From positions 91,981,001-92,045,000 of the forward strand of contig JAIOJX010000005.1 of NCBI GenBank assembly GCA_022376925.1: 64,000 nt of DNA, written 5' to 3'. Each line of letters opens with the position of its first letter. Position 1 is the stretch's first letter. Shown piece after piece: positions 21,257 through 33,830 of the stretch. The translations under genes and the position numbers were made by a program. The notes beneath the pieces were generated by a model that saw only the letters and a program-made list of their open reading frames with translations, made no database searches and was not told the origin of the DNA. Source of the stretch: Tragulus kanchil (lineage: Eukaryota; Chordata; Mammalia; Artiodactyla; Tragulidae).

Positions 21257-23455
21257 AAAAGACCACATCTGACCAAAAAACCCCTTTCCTCCCCACTTAA
21301 GTTACATTGCTTTCCTTTAACTGCCTTCATTTAATACTAATTTCTAAAATGCAAAATAGATAAAAGGACAACATGAGTAAAAAGAATACAAATGCATAAT
21401 TAGCATGAGTAAAGTGTGCATTATCATTTTGATGTCAAGCCCATTTTTGTGAATGTTCCATTATAAGAGCATTTTGGTTGATAAAGATTCAGAGATGCAC
21501 ATTTGCTAGTTGAAGCAAGAAAATGTCAATAATCCCACTTTATTTTATTAATTTAGATATGGCTCAGGCAAGTACAGCTGGCACAGCTCTTCTTGGAACT
21601 AGAAGGAATGAGGAGGAAGGTTGGAATATTTCTGTTAAGAGATAGACTCAGTCGGAATAGACTAGAGAAAACTCTACTGCTCCAGATCCCTAGTCCTCTC
21701 CCGCCCCTCTCTGCCCCTAACAAACCATCCACTGCAGACCATGCCAGAGAGATGAATGTGAGAATGGAATTAATCAAAATAAGATGAGGGACTGGCAGTC
21801 TATCACAGGTGGCAGTTTGATTAATGAAAGCCAGAAAGCAAGTACAATTTGGGAAATCAATGAGACCCTGCTGAAGGCAAAAACAACAGGAAAGCTTTAG
21901 CTCGCCCTAGGACAAAAAGAAAAAAGAAAATATCATTTGTATTTGTTTAGATCCTTTGACCTAAGGATGTCAAGGCATTTCACAAGCAATTTCTTTTATT
22001 CTTGTCTCTGTTACAGAGAAGCCCACATAGACATTAATGCAACTTTCCCTCTGAGCTAAGAGAGGAAACAGGAAGAGAAAGAGTCAGTGTTCTCACAGCT
22101 TTCCTTGTAATTAATGCCTCCATGAATGGGCAGCCAAGTCTTTGTATAGTCACTTTGATTAAGATTTAAGTAGATATCTTTGGGGGCATCTGCCACATTC
22201 AGAGCATTTCTTCTATAAGAACTACTGCCTTTTGCTCACAGAAGTGAATCATGGCTGCTGTGTTTGTTCTGTGTATCTTCCCTTATCCCCACCATGCGCA
22301 TGGTTGACTGGATCATAGGGTGGACACCCAATCCAACTGGGAGCAATCAGAACCTTTAAAAGACCACATCTGACCAAAAACCCTTTCCTCCCACTTAAGT
22401 TACATTGCTTTCCTTTAACTGCCTTCATTTAATACTAATTTCTAAAATGCAAAATAGATAAAAGGACAACATGAGTAAAAAGAATACAAATGCATAATTA
22501 GCATGAGTAAAGTGTGCATTATCATTTTGATGTCAAGCCCATTTTTGTGAATGTTCCATTATAAGAGCATTTTGGTTGATAAAGATTCAGAGATGCACAT
22601 TTGCTAGTTGAAGCAAGAAAATGTCAATAATCCCACTTTATTTTATTAATTTAGATATGGCTCAGGCAAGTACAGCTGGCACAGCTCTTCTTGGAACTAG
22701 AAGGAATGAGGAGGAAGGTTGGAATATTTCTGTTAAGAGATAGACTCAGTCGGAATAGACTAGAGAAAACTCTACTGCTCCAGATCCCTAGTCCTCTCCC
22801 GCCCCTCTCTGCCCCTAACAAACCATCCACTGCAGACCATGCCAGAGAGATGAATGTGAGAATGGAATTAATCAAAATAAGATGAGGGACTGGCAGTCTA
22901 TCACAGGTGGCAGTTTGATTAATGAAAGCCAGAAAGCAAGTACAATTTGGGAAATCAATGAGACCCTGCTGAAGGCAAAAACAACAGGAAAGCTTTAGCT
23001 CGCCCTAGGACAAAAAGAAAAAAGAAAATATCATTTGTATTTGTTTAGATCCTTTGACCTAAGGATGTCAAGGCATTTCACAAGCAATTTCTTTTATTCT
23101 TGTCTCTGTTACAGAGAAGCCCACATAGACATTAATGCAACTTTCCCTCTGAGCTAAGAGAGGAAACAGGAAGAGAAAGAGTCAGTGTTCTCACAGCTTT
23201 CCTTGTAATTAATGCCTCCATGAATGGGCAGCCAAGTCTTTGTATAGTCACTTTGATTAAGATTTAAGTAGATATCTTTGGGGGCATCTGCCACATTCAG
23301 AGCATTTCTTCTATAAGAACTACTGCCTTTTGCTCACAGAAGTGAATCATGGCTGCTGTGTTTGTTCTGTGTATCTTCCCTTATCCCCACCATGCGCATG
23401 GTTGACTGGATCATAGGGTGGACACCCAATCCAACTGGGAGCAATCAGAACCTTT
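21257..23455. repeat. Tandem duplication D9 (period 1098-1101)
   Basis: Copies lie at 21257-22357 and 22358-23455. The right copy starts exactly at the end of the L1 A-tail ('aaaagaccacatctg'). Three bases are lost there from the homopolymers 'aaaaaa', 'cccc' and 'cccc'; the rest looks identical. The first 345 bases are also in D8, so this flank occurs three times (from about 20170, 21257 and 22358). Confidence 0.95.
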
Positions 23456-25611
23456 TTTAAATGACTTGGAATTGGTATTAGTCGATATGTAAATTACTCA
23501 GTTTATAAGTTTGGCACTTTGAGGTGGACAAAAGCAGAGTCTACAGGGAGATAAATGAAGCAGTTGTGTAAAGAATTGAACAGACATCCTCCTTGGTTCC
23601 TGACAGTTGTCCAGTTCCTGATTCTAGCCCCCTGTGAGGCCTACCCACATGGTCTGCCTATAAATTTGAGTGAAACACTCCTGAATCTTGTAACTAACCC
23701 CTCTTTGACTTAAGCTAACTCAAGTGGATTTCTGCAACTTGCAACTAAAACTATCATAATAACTACTTTATTGATGGGTGTGTCATGTCCACATTCTCCT
23801 GGAAACATTTGCCTTGCAATCTCTTTTAGGTCTTCTACTCTCCATCTATTTCTCAATTTCCATTAATTTGCCTCTTTTTTATGCTACCCCTTATATATAG
23901 GTACTCCATAATGCTTTGTGCTCAACCCATATCTTACCTTTTGAGCATCTCTCCTCCTCCACAGTTTCAGTTAATACTTATGAGCACCTGAATCCTAAAT
24001 TTATACCCCTAGCACATAACTCTTAATTGATATTGCCAAGTCACTCTGAAAAGCCTCACAGGCTGCTTAAATTAAAAAAAAAAATCTGAAATCATTGATC
24101 ATCCTGTTTCTCATCTAAAAAATTTGCTTTTTTTTTTCATATTATCTATTAGAAAATGGCATTACTCTCTTACCAGTCACTCAAGCTAGATGCCACAGAG
24201 TTATTTTCAATGGTCCTCTCTCTTACCCCTTGTCATAGTTCAGTCTTTATCTCTCAGTTGGATAATTTATTACAGTTTCCTAAGAATTTTTCCTTCTACA
24301 GTCTCATATAATTATCTCTAACCATTGTCAGTCCATCCTCTATACTCTGCCAGAGTGTATAACACTTTCATTTCTTCTTATGCATATGCTCCAGGGTAGT
24401 AGGCATAAGCACAGGCATCGAGATTAATGAAACAAAAATGAAGCATTTACAGTGTTATGCAAGCATTTCTTCTATAAGAACTACTGCCTTTTGCTCACAG
24501 AAGTGAATCATGGCTGCTGTGTTTGTTCTGTGTATCTTCCCTTATCCCCACCATGCGCATGGTTGACTGGATCATAGGGTGGACACCCAATCCAACTGGG
24601 AGCAATCAGAACCTTTTTTAAATGACTTGGAATTGGTATTAGTCGATATGTAAATTACTCAGTTTATAAGTTTGGCACTTTGAGGTGGACAAAAGCAGAG
24701 TCTACAGGGAGATAAATGAAGCAGTTGTGTAAAGAATTGAACAGACATCCTCCTTGGTTCCTGACAGTTGTCCAGTTCCTGATTCTAGCCCCCTGTGAGG
24801 CCTACCCACATGGTCTGCCTATAAATTTGAGTGAAACACTCCTGAATCTTGTAACTAACCCCTCTTTGACTTAAGCTAACTCAAGTGGATTTCTGCAACT
24901 TGCAACTAAAACTATCATAATAACTACTTTATTGATGGGTGTGTCATGTCCACATTCTCCTGGAAACATTTGCCTTGCAATCTCTTTTAGGTCTTCTACT
25001 CTCCATCTATTTCTCAATTTCCATTAATTTGCCTCTTTTTTATGCTACCCCTTATATATAGGTACTCCATAATGCTTTGTGCTCAACCCATATCTTACCT
25101 TTTGAGCATCTCTCCTCCTCCACAGTTTCAGTTAATACTTATGAGCACCTGAATCCTAAATTTATACCCCTAGCACATAACTCTTAATTGATATTGCCAA
25201 GTCACTCTGAAAAGCCTCACAGGCTGCTTAAATTAAAAAAAAAAATCTGAAATCATTGATCATCCTGTTTCTCATCTAAAAAATTTGCTTTTTTTTTTCA
25301 TATTATCTATTAGAAAATGGCATTACTCTCTTACCAGTCACTCAAGCTAGATGCCACAGAGTTATTTTCAATGGTCCTCTCTCTTACCCCTTGTCATAGT
25401 TCAGTCTTTATCTCTCAGTTGGATAATTTATTACAGTTTCCTAAGAATTTTTCCTTCTACAGTCTCATATAATTATCTCTAACCATTGTCAGTCCATCCT
25501 CTATACTCTGCCAGAGTGTATAACACTTTCATTTCTTCTTATGCATATGCTCCAGGGTAGTAGGCATAAGCACAGGCATCGAGATTAATGAAACAAAAAT
25601 GAAGCATTTAC
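21601..25611. other. Unassigned non-coding sequence downstream of the L1
   Basis: Apart from the D9 and D10 copies I recognise no gene or repeat family. ORFs at 21553-21787 and 22651-22885 are low-complexity and repeated only because of D9. The sequence is AT-rich with short A- and T-runs (about 24073 and 24128). Confidence 0.6.
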
Positions 25612-25623
25612 AGTGTTATGCAA
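23301..25623. repeat. Tandem duplication D10 (period 1161)
   Basis: Copies lie at 23301-24462 and 24462-25623 and abut. No difference was noticed. The first 155 bases are also part of D9, so 'agcatttcttctataag' occurs at 22203, 23301 and 24462. Confidence 0.95.
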
Positions 25624-25712
25624 CCATCATCTCTATTTCCAAAACTTCTCAGCACACCAAATAGAAACTGTAGCAATTAAACAATAATTCCTCATTACTC
25701 TCTCCCCCGACC
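25612..25712 (-). mobile_element. Old LINE-1 fragment, antisense, left of BovB
   Basis: 'gcaaccatcatctctatttc', 'gtagcaattaaacaataatt' and 'ctcattactctctcccccg' follow the 3' part of an ancient L1 read antisense. The match resumes on the far side of BovB at 26844 with no apparent loss, so BovB inserted into this L1. Confidence 0.75.
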
Positions 25713-26347
25713 CCTGTTGTTGTTCACTTGCTAAGTCATGTCCAACTCTTTGTGACCCCATGGACTGAAGCACGCCAGGCTTCCCTTGTCCTTCACTGTC
25801 TCCCTAAGTTTGCTCAAACTCATGTCCATTGAGTTGGTGATGCCATCAAACCTTCTCCTCTTCTGTCACCCCATTCTCTTCTTCCCCTCAGTTTTTCCCA
25901 GCATCAGGGTCTTTTCCAGTGAATTGGCTCTTTGCATCAGGTGGCCAAAGTATTAAAGCTTCAGCATCAGTCCTTCCAATGAATATTCAGGGTTGGTTTC
26001 CTTTAGGATTGACTGGTTTGATCTTCTTGCTGCCCAAGGGAGTCTCAAGAATCTTCTCCAGCACCATAGTTAAAAGCATGGTCCAACTTTTATATCTGTG
26101 CACGATTACTGGAAAAACCACAGCTTTAATGATATGCACCTTTGTGGGTAAAGTGATGTCTCTGCTTTTTATAGGATTTTTCACTTTTTCTTCCAAGGAG
26201 CAAGTGTCTTTTAATTTTATGGCTGTAGTCAGTCACCATCTGTAGTGATTTTTCAGTGCAATAAAAAAGTCTGTCACTCTTTGCATTGTTTATCCATCTA
26301 TTTGCCATGAAGTGATGCGACTGGATGCCATGATTTTACTTTTTTGC
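25713..26347 (-). mobile_element. BovB (RTE) LINE, 3' part, antisense
   Basis: 'tgctaagtcatgtccaactc' followed by 'tttgtgaccccatggactg' is the reverse complement of the BovB 3' region found in ruminants. It continues through 'gatcttcttgctgcccaagg' and 'ccaaagtattaaagcttcag'. Short minus-strand frames survive (25987-26196, RYKSWTMLLTMVLEKILETPLGSKKIKPVNPKGNQP), recognisable as RTE RT C-terminal sequence, but it is broken. A SINE interrupts it at 26356; BovB resumes at 26639-26843. Confidence 0.88.
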
Positions 26348-26638
26348 ATGTTGAGGTTTTTTTTTTTAAATTTTGGCCTGTTTTATTGGTTTTTTTATTT
26401 ATTTTCATCCATCTTTATTTTTTGACCTGTGTGAGCCTCCCATTGCAGTGGCCTCTCTCACTGCAGAGCACTGGCTCTGGGCACATGTGCTCCAGAGCAC
26501 TGGTTCTTATTGGATATACCGGTCCAGCTGCTCCATGGCACGTGGGATCCTCCTGGGCCAGGAGTTGAACTGGTGCCCCTCGCACTGCAAGGCGAACTCT
26601 TTACCCAGTGGACCACCAGGGAAGTCCTGAATGTTGAG
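26348..26638 (-). mobile_element. CHR-derived SINE nested in BovB, antisense, with TSD
   Basis: TSD 'atgttgag' at 26348-26355 and 26631-26638 brackets a T-tract, 'catctttattttttgacctg', 'gcactggctctgggcac', 'ggatataccggtccagc' and a tRNA-like head complement ending 'accaccagggaagtcc'. Its tail reads 'aaaaaaccaataaaacaggcc' on the minus strand, marking the short-tail subfamily. The D11 copy is at 27432-27722. Confidence 0.9.
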
Positions 26639-26843
26639 TTTTAAGCCACCTTTTTCACTTCTCTCTTTCACTTTCATCAAGAGGCTGCTGTTTGGTTCCT
26701 CTCTGGTTTCTGCTATTAGGGTGGTGTCATCTGCATATCTGAAGTTATTGACATTTCTTTCAGAAGTCTTGATTCCAGATTGTGATTCATTCAGCCCAGC
26801 ATTTTATGTGATCTACTCTGCATATAAGTTAAATAAGCAGGGT
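26639..26843 (-). mobile_element. BovB LINE, continuation
   Basis: 'catcaagaggctgctgtttg', 'ggtggtgtcatctgcatatc' and 'gattcattcagcccagcatt' are antisense BovB RT sequence continuing directly from 26347 once the SINE and one TSD are removed. The element stops at about 26843, where old L1 resumes. The D11 copy is at 27723-27927. Confidence 0.85.
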
Positions 26844-27205
26844 GTAGTAACATTTAGTCTACTTTCTGTCTCTATGATTTTGACTATTCGTGATATTTCA
26901 CATAAGTGGACCCATGAAATATGTGTTTTTTGTGTCTGGCTTATTTCACTTAAAGCAAAAATTTTGAAGTTTACCCACATTGTAGCATATATTAGTACTT
27001 CATTCCTTTCATGACTGGAAAATAGTTCATACATATACACACACCACAGTTTGTTTATCCATCATCTGTTGATGGACTTTTGGCTTGCTTTTTACATTTT
27101 AACTGTTACGAATAATGCTTCAGTGAACGCTAACATAGAAATATCTGTATTAGTCCCTGTTTTCAGTTCTTTCAGGTATATAGGTGTAGAATTTGAGTAA
27201 CTGAT
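26844..27205 (-). mobile_element. Old LINE-1 fragment, antisense, right of BovB
   Basis: 'tctactttctgtctctatg', 'gtgtctggcttatttcactt' and 'gtttatccatcatctgttga' are an ordered match to the antisense ORF2 3' end and 3'UTR of an ancient L1. Two further copies exist: about 27928-28289 (D11) and, partly, 29153-29370 (D12). Confidence 0.85.
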
Positions 27206-28071
27206 CTTTTAATAGAAATAAAATGCTGCTTTGGAGCAAAGAAAGCCCTTGGCTGTCTCTCACACACCCTATCTGTATGACGTGAGGCTGTCTTTTAATT
27301 TTATGGCTGTAGTCAGTCACCATCTGTAGTGATTTTTCAGTGCAATAAAAAAGTCTGTCACTCTTTGCATTGTTTATCCATCTATTTGCCATGAAGTGAT
27401 GCGACTGGATGCCATGATTTTACTTTTTTGCATGTTGAGGTTTTTTTTTTTAAATTTTGGCCTGTTTTATTGGTTTTTTTATTTATTTTCATCCATCTTT
27501 ATTTTTTGACCTGTGTGAGCCTCCCATTGCAGTGGCCTCTCTCACTGCAGAGCACTGGCTCTGGGCACATGTGCTCCAGAGCACTGGTTCTTATTGGATA
27601 TACCGGTCCAGCTGCTCCATGGCACGTGGGATCCTCCTGGGCCAGGAGTTGAACTGGTGCCCCTCGCACTGCAAGGCGAACTCTTTACCCAGTGGACCAC
27701 CAGGGAAGTCCTGAATGTTGAGTTTTAAGCCACCTTTTTCACTTCTCTCTTTCACTTTCATCAAGAGGCTGCTGTTTGGTTCCTCTCTGGTTTCTGCTAT
27801 TAGGGTGGTGTCATCTGCATATCTGAAGTTATTGACATTTCTTTCAGAAGTCTTGATTCCAGATTGTGATTCATTCAGCCCAGCATTTTATGTGATCTAC
27901 TCTGCATATAAGTTAAATAAGCAGGGTGTAGTAACATTTAGTCTACTTTCTGTCTCTATGATTTTGACTATTCGTGATATTTCACATAAGTGGACCCATG
28001 AAATATGTGTTTTTTGTGTCTGGCTTATTTCACTTAAAGCAAAAATTTTGAAGTTTACCCACATTGTAGCA

Positions 28072-30236
28072 TATATTAGTACTTCATTCCTTTCATGACT
28101 GGAAAATAGTTCATACATATACACACACCACAGTTTGTTTATCCATCATCTGTTGATGGACTTTTGGCTTGCTTTTTACATTTTAACTGTTACGAATAAT
28201 GCTTCAGTGAACGCTAACATAGAAATATCTGTATTAGTCCCTGTTTTCAGTTCTTTCAGGTATATAGGTGTAGAATTTGAGTAACTGATCTTTTAATAGA
28301 AATAAAATGCTGCTTTGGAGCAAAGAAAGCCCTTGGCTGTCTCTCACACACCCTATCTGTATGACGTGAGGCTGATCTTGTCAGTCCTCCCTTGACCTGC
28401 ATGCCAGCAGCTCACTGTAACTGCTGTCTGGGCCAAAGAGCTATGAGTACCTCCAGAGGAGGGCAGGCTGGGAGAGGGGGAACTCAGACTGTTGCCAGAT
28501 GACAGACGCCAGTGACAAGGCCTGAGGGAACTCAGGAGTCTGTCCTGTAAATCTTCTTTGCCCTCTTTGCTCTTATCCCTCTTGCTTTTGACAGGACGTT
28601 CTGTTCAGCCCAAGAGACCATGAGGTTATGTAAGGACTTGGAAAGGAGTGAAGAGGGACTGTAACTGTGCACAATTCTTGTCTCTGCCAGCTGCCAATGC
28701 TATCATTACAGCAGTGGGAACCACTGAGGGAAAAGTGAAGGGGACGTTAGGATGGGGCTGGCAAGACAAGGCAGCTAGGGCATGGTGAGGACATTCATGA
28801 GGAGGGAGGAAGTTCCTGAGACAGATGTGCCTGCCTCCCATACATCTCAGTACAGTACTGAAGGCCCACCTTGGGGACTGTCCCAGTGCCCCTGATTTTA
28901 TCCCTGTCCCACACCTGGAACTACACTTCTGGTCCAGCTGTCATCTCCCCCTATGCATAGTGACCTTTCCTCTTAGTTTGGTAAAGATGAATTTAGATGG
29001 TGGTGGTGCTATTTAATGTATCCTGGGATAGAGAGATTGTTACTTTAAGCAATACAAAGAGAAATGGATGTTGTGTTCATGAAAGACATAATTCATGTGG
29101 TTTATGATCAGAAATATATTTTTGTTGAATAAAACATATTAAAGTGGTGGAGTATATTAGTACTTCATTCCTTTCATGACTGGAAAATAGTTCATACATA
29201 TACACACACCACAGTTTGTTTATCCATCATCTGTTGATGGACTTTTGGCTTGCTTTTTACATTTTAACTGTTACGAATAATGCTTCAGTGAACGCTAACA
29301 TAGAAATATCTGTATTAGTCCCTGTTTTCAGTTCTTTCAGGTATATAGGTGTAGAATTTGAGTAACTGATCTTTTAATAGAAATAAAATGCTGCTTTGGA
29401 GCAAAGAAAGCCCTTGGCTGTCTCTCACACACCCTATCTGTATGACGTGAGGCTGATCTTGTCAGTCCTCCCTTGACCTGCATGCCAGCAGCTCACTGTA
29501 ACTGCTGTCTGGGCCAAAGAGCTATGAGTACCTCCAGAGGAGGGCAGGCTGGGAGAGGGGGAACTCAGACTGTTGCCAGATGACAGACGCCAGTGACAAG
29601 GCCTGAGGGAACTCAGGAGTCTGTCCTGTAAATCTTCTTTGCCCTCTTTGCTCTTATCCCTCTTGCTTTTGACAGGACGTTCTGTTCAGCCCAAGAGACC
29701 ATGAGGTTATGTAAGGACTTGGAAAGGAGTGAAGAGGGACTGTAACTGTGCACAATTCTTGTCTCTGCCAGCTGCCAATGCTATCATTACAGCAGTGGGA
29801 ACCACTGAGGGAAAAGTGAAGGGGACGTTAGGATGGGGCTGGCAAGACAAGGCAGCTAGGGCATGGTGAGGACATTCATGAGGAGGGAGGAAGTTCCTGA
29901 GACAGATGTGCCTGCCTCCCATACATCTCAGTACAGTACTGAAGGCCCACCTTGGGGACTGTCCCAGTGCCCCTGATTTTATCCCTGTCCCACACCTGGA
30001 ACTACACTTCTGGTCCAGCTGTCATCTCCCCCTATGCATAGTGACCTTTCCTCTTAGTTTGGTAAAGATGAATTTAGATGGTGGTGGTGCTATTTAATGT
30101 ATCCTGGGATAGAGAGATTGTTACTTTAAGCAATACAAAGAGAAATGGATGTTGTGTTCATGAAAGACATAATTCATGTGGTTTATGATCAGAAATATAT
30201 TTTTTTGTTGAATAAAACATATTAAAGTGGTGGAGT
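28072..30236. repeat. Tandem duplication D12 (period 1081)
   Basis: Copies lie at 28072-29154 and 29153-30236. The only difference seen is a T-run near the right end of the left copy, two bases shorter than its partner ('atatatttttgttg' versus 'atatatttttttgttg'). Its first 300 bases overlap D11. Confidence 0.95.
28375..29152. other. Unassigned non-coding sequence (also at 29456-30236)
   Basis: This is moderately GC-rich unique DNA with no recognised gene or repeat. The minus ORF at 28626-28841 and plus ORF at 28825-29016 show no domain, splice-flanked exon signature or family likeness. Confidence 0.6.
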
Positions 30237-30777
30237 TAAGCAAAATTAGCTCATCAATAATAAGAACATATCTCTCCCAGCCTATCTTAGGTACACAGGA
30301 TTATTAAAGGAGAAGGAATCATACAGAGGACTTGAAGAGCTGTGTAGGTGTGGAGGGAGTTTGGGCTCCATTGCCAAGAGTTGGTAGAGAACATCTGGGG
30401 CTGTGATTAGGATGCCTAAAGCAACATATTTGGGACCTTCTGAGTATCATGCTGCCCCATTGTTTTTCCACCAACTTAAGAAATGGTGTAAATAGGTGGT
30501 ATCTGTAATTTGCTTTCCTGCTAGTCACCATTATTGGATGGCAGAAACCCTGAAGTAAAGATAAGAAACCAATGGCTTGGGTTGCTGCCCTTCTTGGTGG
30601 CTCACTTACTTGAATGCTCGTCTTGCTCCTTGCTTGTATTAGAGTCAGGCCCAGCTTGAAAGGGTAGATCAATAGAGACAAAGGGGGAAAATACAAACTA
30701 AGCAAATGAGAAATTGTAGATGTCGAAAGAAGTCATGATTTTATACAGTATGGAACTTTATTGCCAAGATTATTAAA
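30237..30777. other. Unassigned non-coding sequence
   Basis: No gene or family recognised. The 128-codon minus ORF at 30319-30705 has no recognisable motif and looks like chance. Confidence 0.6.
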
Positions 30778-33148
30778 TGCTGCCAAAGATATTTGGCTGG
30801 CATACCTCAAAAGAGCCCTCTTAATGTGCTCAATGCGGCATTGCTGGAATGCTGTCTACAAGTACATCTTCTTGTTAGTTGTGATGAAGGGTTTACAAAG
30901 ATTCTCAGTCTTTTCCAGTGCTTGACTCCCATGAGAAGGTTCCAGTCTGATCTGCACATCATCTCAGCAGTCACTGTGTGCCAGCTTTTGTTCTGTTGTG
31001 AAGTCCCCTGATCCCTGACCACCGAAGGAGAGACGGGCTTCACTGCCTAGCCACAAGACTCCTATTTTATGCTTAGGGAACTAAGTATAAAGTACACTGC
31101 ATTACATTTTTCCCTCTGATTCTGAGTAACTGAATATCCTCTTTTTGCTCCTAACATTTGTTAAAAACTTTTCTTCATGTGGTTCTATGAGGCATTTAGT
31201 ATAACTTGACTTCCAGAATGTGTTTACGTTTCAGAGTTGCAGTGTAGTAAAATTGAAAAACAAAAACCTAAGCTCTCGACTCAAGATCTCTGGTCCAAAC
31301 TCCAAGATCTATTCCACAGTAGCTAACTTGACCTCTGGGCCTCAGTTTTGTCATATGTGATTTCAGATAGTAATAATTCTTAAGATTTTTTGGAAATACT
31401 AAATAATGTAATGAATGTAAAAACACTCAGGATTAGGTTCCCTTTATCCTTCTTGCTCCCTCCCTCCAAGAAAGCTCATATACCTCATACAGTGTTGTAG
31501 GTGATGAAGTTCCACATGGCCTCCTATGATGAGAGTCCTCTTACATCTTGCAGAGTTCCTGTCACATCCACATTGAATTTATTACATCAGAACTTCACAC
31601 TCTTGTTGGGAGGCCTTTAAAAGCTATGTTTCCTTGAAGCATATCTAATGATATGAGGAAATGAAAAAGAACATGTTAATGAAACAAGGAGATAAAACAT
31701 ACAATAGAAATATAGTTCTTAGAAAAGGACGTATGTCTGTACATTTACGTCCATGATGCTTATTGGTGTCATAGTTGCCTTCACCTGGGAATTATGTGGT
31801 AGCTGTTTAGCAAGATACCAGCCTTTTTTTTCTGATTGTGGTATTTGTAGGCTGAGAAGCAGAACTGCCTCCATGGGGAAGAGAACTGCCTACAGTGGGA
31901 GAGAGGATTTAGCTTTTCTAAATAGAGAAGAGGAATTTTTAAAGTAAAATGCTACCCCCGGGGCCCATATTGCTGCCAAAGATATTTGGCTGGCATACCT
32001 CAAAAGAGCCCTCTTAATGTGCTCAATGCGGCATTGCTGGAATGCTGTCTACAAGTACATCTTCTTGTTAGTTGTGATGAAGGGTTTACAAAGATTCTCA
32101 GTCTTTTCCAGTGCTTGACTCCCATGAGAAGGTTCCAGTCTGATCTGCACATCATCTCAGCAGTCACTGTGTGCCAGCTTTTGTTCTGTTGTGAAGTCCC
32201 CTGATCCCTGACCACCGAAGGAGAGACGGGCTTCACTGCCTAGCCACAAGACTCCTATTTTATGCTTAGGGAACTAAGTATAAAGTACACTGCATTACAT
32301 TTTTCCCTCTGATTCTGAGTAACTGAATATCCTCTTTTTGCTCCTAACATTTGTTAAAAACTTTTCTTCATGTGGTTCTATGAGGCATTTAGTATAACTT
32401 GACTTCCAGAATGTGTTTACGTTTCAGAGTTGCAGTGTAGTAAAATTGAAAAACAAAAACCTAAGCTCTCGACTCAAGATCTCTGGTCCAAACTCCAAGA
32501 TCTATTCCACAGTAGCTAACTTGACCTCTGGGCCTCAGTTTTGTCATATGTGATTTCAGATAGTAATAATTCTTAAGATTTTTTGGAAATACTAAATAAT
32601 GTAATGAATGTAAAAACACTCAGGATTAGGTTCCCTTTATCCTTCTTGCTCCCTCCCTCCAAGAAAGCTCATATACCTCATACAGTGTTGTAGGTGATGA
32701 AGTTCCACATGGCCTCCTATGATGAGAGTCCTCTTACATCTTGCAGAGTTCCTGTCACATCCACATTGAATTTATTACATCAGAACTTCACACTCTTGTT
32801 GGGAGGCCTTTAAAAGCTATGTTTCCTTGAAGCATATCTAATGATATGAGGAAATGAAAAAGAACATGTTAATGAAACAAGGAGATAAAACATACAATAG
32901 AAATATAGTTCTTAGAAAAGGACGTATGTCTGTACATTTACGTCCATGATGCTTATTGGTGTCATAGTTGCCTTCACCTGGGAATTATGTGGTAGCTGTT
33001 TAGCAAGATACCAGCCTTTTTTTTCTGATTGTGGTATTTGTAGGCTGAGAAGCAGAACTGCCTCCATGGGGAAGAGAACTGCCTACAGTGGGAGAGAGGA
33101 TTTAGCTTTTCTAAATAGAGAAGAGGAATTTTTAAAGTAAAATGCTAC
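30778..33148. repeat. Tandem duplication D13 (period 1193)
   Basis: Copies lie at 30778-31955 and 31971-33148, separated by a 15-base linker reading 'ccccggggcccatat' that is not in either copy. No internal difference was noticed over 1178 bases. This is the longest period in the window. Confidence 0.95.
31255..31435 (+). mobile_element. MIR SINE, diverged
   Basis: Order 'gactcaagatctctggtcc', 'tagctaacttgacctctgg', 'gcctcagttttgtcatatg', 'tactaaataatgtaatgaat' follows MIR from the middle to the 3' half. The D13 copy is at 32448-32628. Confidence 0.65.
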
Positions 33149-33307
33149 GCCCTCTTGGAGGCAGTTTATACACCCTTTTAATTTCATGTATTTGAAATTA
33201 TTAGTAAAAATAGAAATTGCTCATTGTATATGGAATGTTACATACGAGATGAGTGTGGGGGAACCTCAGGTGGCTGACAGGGTCAACTTGTGTAGAGAGA
33301 ATGGTCT

Positions 33308-33308
<1 letters not shown>

Positions 33309-33347
<39 letters not shown>
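33309..33347. repeat. (CA)n microsatellite
   Basis: About 18 uninterrupted CA units. It lies 480 bases from a (GT)n tract on the same strand, giving a potential inverted pair. Confidence 0.97.
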
Positions 33348-33349
<2 letters not shown>

Positions 33350-33805
33350 TGCATTGAGAAAAGATGAGGGGAAAACACAAGAATGTTAACAGTGATCACT
33401 TCTGTGTAGTGATACCACGTATCGAATCACACTTTGCAAGTTTAAAAATGTCTCTTGGAGTTACAGTGTTTGACAGGCAGAGATAATGGGCCCACCATGA
33501 GACCAAAAAAACACAAAGCTGTCAGAGGTCAGTGTTCCTATCCCTCTACTTCCCGGCGCTTTGTGTTCCTGATGGCTCCACAGTAGAATTCTGCCTTATT
33601 TTGAATTTACAGTTTTTCAACACCCAGTCTTTCTGATCATACAACAGCATACCACATGAAAAGGAGGTCATGTTTAAGAGAGACTCCTCCAGAGCCACAC
33701 ATAGTCAGTGAAAGTTTAGAAGCCTTGACTCTGTGTTACCTCTAGGCCTCTCCTTCTTGCCTGTTGCTTTTGTTATCAGTACGCATGAGCCTGAGGAAAA
33801 AACAA

Positions 33806-33830
33806 TGTGTGTGTGTATGTGGACATGTGC

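Larger units (their letters stand above)
19422..21600. repeat. Tandem duplication D8 (period 1087)
   Basis: Copies lie at 19422-20513 and 20509-21600, overlapping by the 5-base microhomology 'gaact'. The unit joins the end of L1 (RT end, C-terminal tail, 3'UTR, transduction, TSD) to 330 bases of downstream flank, so it crosses the L1 boundary. Confidence 0.96.
26205..28374. repeat. Tandem duplication D11 (period 1084)
   Basis: Copies lie at 26205-27288 and 27289-28374. The unit contains BovB remainder, the nested SINE, the BovB end and old L1. All nested boundaries recur at +1084. A false chimeric ORF (27150-27392, minus) spans the join. Confidence 0.95.
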
